DNA of 5,069 nt, from contig CAINVI010000019.1 in NCBI GenBank assembly GCA_903854075.1, forward strand, positions 1-5,069, read 5' to 3'. Of the stretch, positions 1 through 5,069 are shown piece after piece. Under the pieces are notes generated by a model. It had not been told where the DNA came from and ran no database searches. It worked only from the letters and a program-made list of their open reading frames with translations. This DNA comes from Candidatus Pollutiaquabacter sp. Its GTDB lineage: Bacteria; Bacteroidota; Bacteroidia; AKYH767-A; 2013-40CM-41-45. The translations under genes were made by a program, and so were the position numbers. Position 1 is the first letter of the stretch. Every line of letters begins with the position of its first letter.

Positions 1-1925
1 GTTCCTAGGCCTTTCTGGCTCTCAAGATGTAGAGATCCGCCCATCAGTCGAGTTAATTCACGACTGATGGTTAAGCCAAGTCCACTTCCGCCGTATTGCC
101 GGCTCACCGAGTTGCTTTCTTGCCGGAAACTTTCGAATACCTCTTCGATTTTATCCTGATCAATACCGATGCCGGTATCTTCTATGATAAAACGCAACTG
201 CACATCTTCTCCCTGTGCGCGTTGCAAGAGGACCGTGCAATCGACAGAACCTTCTTCTGTGAACTTTACGGCATTACCGCCAAGATTGAGCAGTAACTGA
301 TTTAAGCGAAAAGGATCCCCAACCAATATTTCCGGGACATCATCCGACAGTTCGCAGCGGAAGGAAATACCTTTTTCTTCTGCCTTGAACGAAAGAATGT
401 TTTTTGCTTCCTGCATGAATTTCCGTGGACGGAATCCTACCTTTTCAATTTCAAGCTTTCCAGCTTCTATTTTGGAGATATCGAGTACATCATTGATGAT
501 CACCAGCAGATTGTTGGCGGCCGAGATAATTGATTGCAGTAACTCGTCTTGTTTTTTGTCTTTGATCAGCCCGGACAAGTGACGGCTCATGCCCATGATC
601 ACATTCATCGGTGTTCGGATTTCATGCGACATGTTGACCAGGAAATTCTCCTTGGCTTTGGAGGATTCCTCGGCTTCCTGACGCGCGCGCTTTAGTTCCA
701 GTTCCATGCGCTTGCGCCAGGTAATTTCAAGGTGGATACCGATCGATCCGGTGATGCGTCGTTGTGTATCGTACAGCAGTGCTTTACTGACCAGAAGCCA
801 TTTACTTTCTCCGGTACGATCTGTAATTTCTATCTCATAGACATCCGTGATGCCGCCGTGTCTTCTCTTTACGCGGAAAGAGGGTTCGAAATTCGGATTT
901 CGTTCCTTGAGTACGTCGGATAACTGTTTGCCCGTCAGGTACGACAAGTCGTAGCCCGTCATTCGGGTAAAGCTGTTATTGCAGAAAACCACGTTGTCTT
1001 CGTTGTCAAATTCAACAAGACCGAGGTCCATATTTTCAATAATACCGCGATATTTTTCTTCACTCCAGCTCAGTTTGAGTATCGCTTCTTTCTGCTCCGT
1101 GATGTCTTCTTCAATGGCAAAAAACTGTTCGATATTTCCTTCGCTGTCCAACAAGGGCTGACCGTTGATCCGAATCCAGTACGGTTTGCCCGACTTTGTA
1201 TAATTGACCAGTTCGCAGGTGAAATCCCTGCCGTTTCTAATCTGGCTTCCAATGTAGCGGATGGTGTTCTGATCGCTGAGTTCACCCTGCAGAAAACTAC
1301 CCGGCTTTTTGCCTTTGATTTCCTGTAAGTGGTAACCGGTTACTTTTTCGAAAGCTTTATTCACCCATTCAATTTCACCGACACGGTTGGTGACGATGAT
1401 GGAATTGATGGTTTCTGTTGCAATCAATGAAAGCTGCTTAAGCTTTTTCTGCTGTGCTTTAAAACGATCGAGGACTTCCTTCAGATCGTTCATTCCGATT
1501 TCGTTTGTTTTCAGAATATGCAACAAATCGATAATTGGATCATGAATGGCAAAATCGTTGATGTTCAATCCGATTTCGTTTACAGCATCAAGAGAATCAA
1601 ACCACGGCGATCCGATGAAGATCAGTTGTTGTTGTGCTCCTTCCGGCTGGTAAAATTGTCCGCGTATCTTTATCGACGGTGTACTTTTGGAGTCGATAAT
1701 AAAAAGCGAATCTTTATTCGCAACAATCTGTTCGAATGTAGGATCAGTAATGTATGGGCGATGGATGGAGAACCACGTGTTGAAGGAGTCTCCGGATTTT
1801 AAGGGCACTGTTTTAACCAGTGATGACCCCGCTGAAAGTACCCTTCCGTTGTTGTCCAGCAATAAATGGAAGGGGAAAAGGTGCCGGAAGTCGTTATTAG
1901 AAAGAAGGATATTGTTGTCTAACAT
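1..1925 (-). CDS. HNOBA-PAS-PAS sensor histidine kinase, partner of H-NOX (3' end off window)
   Basis: Probably a cytoplasmic sensor kinase that autophosphorylates on His in response to the adjacent H-NOX protein. 641 codons are visible. Residues about 12-140 match the HNOBA domain of soluble guanylate cyclases: FPFH at 17-20, KIRGQF at 86-91, then LIFIGSPWFDSLDAV and HDPIIDLL around 101-135. A helical linker (about 140-170) leads to PAS1 (about 170-280, ending DITEQK) and PAS2 (about 287-405). A basic/acidic helix then enters HisKA, with H-box SHEIRTP (phosphoacceptor His434). The HATPase has the N-box around Asn551, G1 DTGIGI (583-588), F-box FESFRQ (597-602) and G2 GGSGLGL (612-618). No transmembrane segment or signal peptide is visible. 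The end lies beyond the left edge, so a fused receiver domain cannot be excluded. The ATG at 1925-1923 is the first start after the H-NOX stop, two codons away in the same frame. The order HNOBA-kinase next to H-NOX strongly implies an NO-responsive phosphorelay; the output is unknown. Confidence 0.95.
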   Translation of the reverse strand, partial: MLDNNILLSNNDFRHLFPFHLLLDNNGRVLSAGSSLVKTVPLKSGDSFNTWFSIHRPYITDPTFEQIVANKDSLFIIDSKSTPSIKIRGQFYQPEGAQQQLIFIGSPWFDSLDAVNEIGLNINDFAIHDPIIDLLHILKTNEIGMNDLKEVLDRFKAQQKKLKQLSLIATETINSIIVTNRVGEIEWVNKAFEKVTGYHLQEIKGKKPGSFLQGELSDQNTIRYIGSQIRNGRDFTCELVNYTKSGKPYWIRINGQPLLDSEGNIEQFFAIEEDITEQKEAILKLSWSEEKYRGIIENMDLGLVEFDNEDNVVFCNNSFTRMTGYDLSYLTGKQLSDVLKERNPNFEPSFRVKRRHGGITDVYEIEITDRTGESKWLLVSKALLYDTQRRITGSIGIHLEITWRKRMELELKRARQEAEESSKAKENFLVNMSHEIRTPMNVIMGMSRHLSGLIKDKKQDELLQSIISAANNLLVIINDVLDISKIEAGKLEIEKVGFRPRKFMQEAKNILSFKAEEKGISFRCELSDDVPEILVGDPFRLNQLLLNLGGNAVKFTEEGSVDCTVLLQRAQGEDVQLRFIIEDTGIGIDQDKIEEVFESFRQESNSVSRQYGGSGLGLTISRELTRLMGGSLHLESQKGLG

Positions 1926-1931
1926 AATTCG

Positions 1932-2474
1932 TTACCAACTCACACGGAAAATCTCGTGGTCCGATCCGCTGTTGCGGTCGGCAATCAATTCGATGGTTGT
2001 TTCGGTTTGGTACAATTTACTTAATCCCTGTAGCAATCCGCGTACAAACTCCTGCAGCCCTTGTCGCTTGGAGAAGTAATGGACGTCTAGTGAATTTTCT
2101 TTGCTGTCTGAAATACGGAATTCCGGTGGAGTCAATTTCGGATACAACAACATGATTCGGCTGTGGAATTGCGGCAGATTATGCAAGAAATCGCGTAGGT
2201 TGTTTCCGCCAGCTTCCATCAATCCGCCATATTTCTTTTTCCCGACTTGCAGCACCCAGTATTCGCCCAGCGCCACCATAACTTTTCCAATATCCATATG
2301 GAGTTCTTCGGAAGCAGCAATGGCCAGTTTATAGGTGATGTCGTCGTCGTACGGTTCCGTACTGATGAAAAAGTCGACATCAATACCGGCGCGGGTGCGC
2401 ACAGCTTCCCATTTCTCGGCACCGAAATTTTGGGTGATCAGTTCTTCGACAGCTTTGTTTACGATTCCGTACAT
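1932..2474 (-). CDS. H-NOX (heme NO/O2-binding) domain protein, stand-alone
   Basis: A 180-residue protein that is one complete H-NOX domain, the family that binds protoheme and senses NO (or O2 in some anaerobes). It opens with the typical MYGIVNKAVEELI. The proximal heme ligand is His104 (QFHSRI), followed by the conserved LYPKLTPPEF segment with Pro116/Pro117. The heme-propionate motif YxSxR is intact as Tyr133-Ser135-Arg137. By alignment from memory to sGC beta1 and Caldanaerobacter H-NOX, the distal position that holds the O2-stabilising Tyr is Phe143 here, which favours an NO-selective sensor; this is inference. There is no signal peptide or membrane segment. The gene lies 32 nt after the methyltransferase and 6 nt before an HNOBA-containing kinase, as in H-NOX/kinase operons of other bacteria. 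Its TAA stop is in frame with the kinase ATG. No Shine-Dalgarno precedes the start, as is usual in Bacteroidota. Confidence 0.95.
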   Translation of the reverse strand: MYGIVNKAVEELITQNFGAEKWEAVRTRAGIDVDFFISTEPYDDDITYKLAIAASEELHMDIGKVMVALGEYWVLQVGKKKYGGLMEAGGNNLRDFLHNLPQFHSRIMLLYPKLTPPEFRISDSKENSLDVHYFSKRQGLQEFVRGLLQGLSKLYQTETTIELIADRNSGSDHEIFRVSW

Positions 2475-2506
2475 GAATGAAATATACGAAGTATTTTATA
2501 GGTTAA

Positions 2507-3391
2507 TCATGATTGATGAAAGATTCTGCCGAATACACCGAGCGGCAGCTTGTCGCCTTGGGTAGAGTTGAGGTATAATTCACCGGTTTCGGTGTTTTTA
2601 CGATGATCTAGCAGATTGTCGATAATCAATGATGAGAATCCGAGCGAATAGGTATTCAGTAACAGGAAGTGCTCTTTTTCGTCCAACAGCTGTAGAACAT
2701 GCTTCATCATGTCGTTGATCATATCTTCTAGTTTCCATTTCTGCCCTTCTGTTCCATGGCCGTATGCCGGTGGATCAAGAATGATACCGTGGTATTTTTT
2801 TCCGCGTTTTACTTCGCGTTTTACAAACGTGAAAGCATCTTCCACTACCCAGCGAATATCCGAAAGGTCACTTATTTCCATGTTTTCGCGCGCCCAGGTC
2901 ACCACTTGCTTGATCGAGTCAAGGTGTGTTGTGTCAGCGCCGGCAGCTTTAGCAGCCAGGGAAGCGCCGCCGGTGTAGGCGAACAGATTCAGGACGCGCG
3001 GTGATTCGGTTTTTAACGACCGTACGCTTGAATAGATATAGTCCCAGTTAGCGGCCTGCTCGGGAAAAATCCCAACGTGTTTGAAGGAAGTAAGACCCAG
3101 CCGAAAGTTGATCTTCGGACCTGCTAGCGGATGACTGTTGGCTAACTGGTAGCCGATTTTCCAGCGGTCGTGCATATCCCGCAGTTTTTTCCAGGTGCCG
3201 GAAGAAGAGGAGTTCGGCACAAAACGAACGTGTGCCCGCTGTTCCCATTCCCGTTTTGATAACCGGGTATCCCAAAGCGCTTGTGGTTCGGGACGAATCG
3301 TGATGAAATTTCCAAAGCGCTCCAGCTTTTCAAAGTTTCCGCAATCGATCAGCTCGTAGTCTTTGAATCCGGTGGGCGTAAGCAGCAGCAT
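2507..3391 (-). CDS. class I SAM-dependent methyltransferase (RlmI/RlmK-like, COG1092-type)
   Basis: A 294-residue Rossmann-fold methyltransferase. Motif I is VLNLFAYTGGASLAA (133-147). The acidic residue that should bind the SAM ribose is Asp158 (HLDSIKQ), motif III is around Asp185 (EDAFTFV), and motif IV is DPPAYG (206-211). GIFPEQAANW (107-116), just before the fold, is the signature of the RlmI/RlmK-like group, which mostly methylates 23S rRNA. The N-terminal ~100 residues do not look like the PUA domain of E. coli RlmI. The strand after motif IV reads LLLNTYSLGFSS (243-254), with no Cys where RlmI-type m5C enzymes have their catalytic SCS, so m5C chemistry is doubtful and another RNA or protein target is possible. 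The substrate is not identifiable. It is probably the first gene of a unit with H-NOX and the kinase (32-nt gap), though this may simply be adjacency. Start: first ATG of the frame consistent with the N-terminal MLLLTPTGFKDYELIDCG. Confidence 0.85.
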   Translation of the reverse strand: MLLLTPTGFKDYELIDCGNFEKLERFGNFITIRPEPQALWDTRLSKREWEQRAHVRFVPNSSSSGTWKKLRDMHDRWKIGYQLANSHPLAGPKINFRLGLTSFKHVGIFPEQAANWDYIYSSVRSLKTESPRVLNLFAYTGGASLAAKAAGADTTHLDSIKQVVTWARENMEISDLSDIRWVVEDAFTFVKREVKRGKKYHGIILDPPAYGHGTEGQKWKLEDMINDMMKHVLQLLDEKEHFLLLNTYSLGFSSLIIDNLLDHRKNTETGELYLNSTQGDKLPLGVFGRIFHQS

Positions 3392-3596
3392 AGGTGTCGG
3401 TTTACGCGGTACCGTGGGAAAGGATACGTCCCCAACGTAAAGATTGCCGGCAAAAATGCAGATTTCAGGGTGGCAGAAATAGCCGCGTCAACCGGTGAAA
3501 AACAATGTGTATTCTTTTTAAAAATATTCGGCAGTCAGCCCGTATTTATATCATCATTTTTATAATTTCAGCCTCAAATTAACTTAACTGATACCC
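3392..3596. other. divergent intergenic region
   Basis: These 205 nt separate the starts of the minus-strand methyltransferase and the plus-strand coiled-coil protein, so both must be transcribed from here or beyond. The part nearest the plus-strand gene (about 3511-3590) is clearly AT-rich, consistent with a promoter, but no good TTG / TAnnTTTG pair is seen for that direction. TAATTTCA at 3563-3570 is the nearest -7 resemblance, with two mismatches. No RNA gene, repeat or strong inverted repeat was recognised. Confidence 0.6.
3474..3505 (-). promoter_or_regulatory. candidate Bacteroidota-type promoter for the methyltransferase/H-NOX/kinase unit
   Basis: On the minus strand a TTG (3505-3503) is followed after 21 nt by TATTTCTG (3481-3474). 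This fits the Bacteroidota pattern of TTG at -33 and TAnnTTTG at -7 with one mismatch. Transcription would start near 3467, giving a leader of roughly 75 nt before the methyltransferase ATG. It is a match by eye with one mismatch in a short motif, so a chance hit is possible. Confidence 0.3.
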
Positions 3597-4265
3597 ATGA
3601 GCCAGGAAATGAATATTGAAAAAATGATGCAAAAGCTTGAAAATCAGCAGCGACTCATCCAGCAACTGACTGAGGAGAACGAAACCTTGTACCAGCAGTT
3701 TAATCACCTGATGGTCCGAAACAACAAGTTGCTTCAGCGGATTGATGATCAACAGCGCATCATTGATGACATGCACCTGCGCATGGAGGAGTTGCAACTG
3801 ATCAGTCATAACCAACTTCGTCTTAACGATCGCTTACGTTCCGGGGCTCCGGGCTTACGTGCGGCGACGCAACCTTCCGGCGACCTGGACCTGGAATCGC
3901 TTTACCAGCGTTGGAAATCCTATCCCGCTCAAGTCAGTCAGAATGCACCGAATCTCCGAAAGCAGGTGTTGATGCTCGGATTGTTGCTCAAAAACGGATC
4001 GATGAGTGCTGCCGAATTATTTGCTGCCTGTGAAGTGGGCGGCGTTACCGGCGCGCGTTATGTGTCGTTGCTCAAGAAATTCGGATTGATTCACTATTCC
4101 GGTGCCCGCAAAAAAGGCCGCTACGAACTGACGCCTTCCGGCAACCGTTTTGTTTCCGCCACACCGCCATTACCGCTGGCAGCTGGAAACGTGGTAGCAT
4201 CGGAAATGCCTGAAGGTATTCCGCTGCGTAAAAACGTGACGGTGAGCCGTCCGATAGAGGAGTAA
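3597..4265 (+). CDS. unrecognised coiled-coil protein with winged-helix-like C-terminal domain
   Basis: I do not recognise this 222-residue protein by name. Residues about 7-81 form a long, Gln/Glu/Leu-rich helix with heptad-like hydrophobic spacing, predicted to be a coiled coil for dimer or oligomer formation. A Gly/Ala/Pro-containing hinge (82-97) follows. Residues about 118-188 look like a winged helix: helix RKQVLMLGLLL (121-131), a second helix SMSAAELFAAC (135-145), a turn, a candidate recognition helix VTGARYVSLLKKFG (150-163), and a hairpin with basic residues SGARKKGRYELTPSG (168-182). The last ELTPSGNRF resembles the wing end of MarR/PadR-type domains. The C-terminal ~30 residues look unstructured. 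There is no membrane segment or signal peptide. A DNA-binding regulator is possible, but this is inference from predicted fold only. Start: the first ATG, preceded by an AT-rich region without Shine-Dalgarno; a second ATG (Met5) is four codons downstream and cannot be excluded. Confidence 0.8.
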   Translation: MSQEMNIEKMMQKLENQQRLIQQLTEENETLYQQFNHLMVRNNKLLQRIDDQQRIIDDMHLRMEELQLISHNQLRLNDRLRSGAPGLRAATQPSGDLDLESLYQRWKSYPAQVSQNAPNLRKQVLMLGLLLKNGSMSAAELFAACEVGGVTGARYVSLLKKFGLIHYSGARKKGRYELTPSGNRFVSATPPLPLAAGNVVASEMPEGIPLRKNVTVSRPIEE

Positions 4266-4326
4266 GAGTAGGCGATCGTGTTAGTGCGTATCCCAAGATA
4301 AATTCTCCTTTCCGCGGGTATATTGG

Positions 4327-4334
4327 TAACTTCG
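4327..4334 (+). promoter_or_regulatory. possible -7 element of a gltX promoter
   Basis: TAACTTCG differs from the Bacteroidota -7 consensus TAnnTTTG by one base and lies 37 nt before the gltX ATG, a plausible distance. There is no convincing TTG about 20 nt upstream, and an overlapping TATATTGG (4319-4326) scores equally well, so the exact site is uncertain. gltX could also be read through from the coiled-coil gene, 106 nt upstream. Confidence 0.22.
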
Positions 4335-4371
4335 CCTCCGGTTACGATTCTATTCAAACAGCAATTATTGT

Positions 4372-5069
4372 ATGACTTCTCGACCTCGCGTGCGCTTTGC
4401 GCCAAGTCCTACCGGTCCTTTGCATATGGGCGGCGTGCGCACGGCCTTATACAACTACCTCTTCGCCCGGAAGCATGGCGGTGATTTTATTCTGCGTATC
4501 GAAGACACAGATCAGCAGCGCTTTGTGCCGGGTGCAGAAGACTACATTATTGAAGCCCTCAAGTGGTGCGGCATATCGCCCAACGAAGGTGTAGGTTTCG
4601 GTGACGGACCGTTTGCTCCCTACCGTCAAAGCGAGCGAAAGGCGATGTATCGCCAGTATGCTGAGCAGTTGATTGCTTCCGGACACGCTTACTATGCGTT
4701 CGATACTCCGGAAGCCTTGGACGAAAAAAGAAAATCACTGGAAGCACAAGGCTCAGCATTCTCCTATAATGCAGTGACCCGGATGAATCTGACTAATTCG
4801 CTGGTGTTATCAGCGGAGGAAGTCCGTCAACGTCTTAGTGCCGGCGAACACTATGTGGTACGTATGAAGATTCCGGCCGGTGAAACCGTGCATGTGAAAG
4901 ATATCATTCGTGGCGATGTATTCGTAGAAACGGCGCAGCTGGACGATAAAGTTCTTTTCAAAAGCGATGGTATGCCGACATATCACCTCGCCAATGTCGT
5001 AGACGATTATCTGATGAAGATTACGCACGTCATTCGGGGAGAAGAATGGCTGCCGTCAGCACCGTTACA
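4372..5069 (+). CDS. gltX: glutamyl-tRNA synthetase, N-terminal part (3' end off window)
   Basis: Charges tRNA-Glu with glutamate using ATP, in the cytoplasm. The visible 232 residues cover the start of the class Ic catalytic Rossmann fold. RFAPSPTGPLHMGGVRTALYN (8-28) contains the HIGH-type motif as HMGG (18-21), and FILRIEDTDQQR (39-50) is the conserved glutamate-binding region. YHLANVVDD (204-212) and HVIRGEEWLPS (219-229) are the expected later catalytic-fold blocks. The Zn-binding Cys residues of the E. coli enzyme are absent: GHAYYAFDTPE (104-114) replaces them, as is usual in Bacteroidota. The KMSKS loop and anticodon-binding domain lie beyond the right edge, so discriminating versus non-discriminating specificity cannot be judged. 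Start: the ATG at 4372 places the PSPTG block at the usual distance from the N-terminus. It is on the same strand as the upstream coiled-coil gene; co-transcription is uncertain. Confidence 0.97.
   Translation, partial: MTSRPRVRFAPSPTGPLHMGGVRTALYNYLFARKHGGDFILRIEDTDQQRFVPGAEDYIIEALKWCGISPNEGVGFGDGPFAPYRQSERKAMYRQYAEQLIASGHAYYAFDTPEALDEKRKSLEAQGSAFSYNAVTRMNLTNSLVLSAEEVRQRLSAGEHYVVRMKIPAGETVHVKDIIRGDVFVETAQLDDKVLFKSDGMPTYHLANVVDDYLMKITHVIRGEEWLPSAPL

Noticed and set aside
96..1802. Several short plus-strand open frames (60-94 residues) opposite the kinase gene.
   Set aside because: They lie antisense to a continuous 641-codon kinase with clear domain motifs, and their translations show no recognisable domain.
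2479..2486. TATATTTC on the minus strand, one mismatch from TAnnTTTG, just upstream of the H-NOX gene.
   Set aside because: It ends only 4 nt before the ATG, so transcription would start inside the coding sequence. It cannot serve this start.
2507..3391. Naming the methyltransferase rlmI.
   Set aside because: There is no visible PUA domain and no Cys at the position of the SCS motif, so the specific rRNA m5C assignment is not supported.
3579..3815. A 78-residue minus-strand open frame overlapping the start of the coiled-coil gene.
   Set aside because: Its Leu/His/Gln repeats are the reverse-complement reading of the coiled-coil codons; there is no independent support for it as a gene.
4326..4345. 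Inverted repeat GTAAC / GTTAC before gltX as a possible terminator or operator.
   Set aside because: The stem is only 5 bp with a 10-nt loop and no following T-run; it is expected by chance.
4266..4371. Possible tRNA or small RNA in the gap before gltX.
   Set aside because: No cloverleaf, T-loop GTTCRANNC motif or strong hairpin was found in the 106 nt.

Overview
The window looks like a chromosomal segment of a Bacteroidota bacterium of moderate GC. The glutamyl-tRNA synthetase at the right end has Bacteroidota-style sequence (YYAFDTPE, SAFSYNAVTRMNLTNSL). None of the gene starts has a Shine-Dalgarno sequence, and the best promoter candidates fit the Bacteroidota TTG / TAnnTTTG pattern rather than the E. 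coli one. This assignment is inferred from sequence character; no database was searched.

Left part, minus strand (read right to left). A class I SAM-dependent methyltransferase (3391-2507) is followed after 32 nt by a stand-alone H-NOX (heme NO-binding) protein (2474-1932). A large sensor histidine kinase follows 6 nt later (1925 to the left edge, C-terminus cut off). The kinase opens with an HNOBA domain, the PAS-like partner domain that follows H-NOX in animal soluble guanylate cyclases (sGC). It continues with a helical linker, two PAS domains, a HisKA phosphoacceptor domain and most of an HATPase. Together the two proteins rebuild the sensory half of sGC, with a kinase in place of the cyclase. 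The H-NOX keeps the proximal heme His and the YxSxR motif. It has Phe, not Tyr, at the distal position that stabilises O2, so an NO sensor is the best guess.

The most striking point is that the H-NOX and kinase reading frames are the same frame, separated only by TAA CGA ATT before the kinase ATG. One sense codon in place of TAA would give a single H-NOX-HNOBA-PAS-PAS-kinase protein with nearly sGC-like spacing.

Middle. A 205-nt divergent intergenic region (3392-3596) holds a candidate promoter for the methyltransferase/H-NOX/kinase unit and an AT-rich stretch before the plus-strand gene.

Right part, plus strand. A 222-residue unrecognised protein (3597-4265) combines a long N-terminal coiled coil with a winged-helix-like C-terminal half. 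After a 106-nt gap comes the 5' part of gltX (4372 to the right edge). No tRNA, rRNA, CRISPR, insertion sequence or clear terminator was seen.
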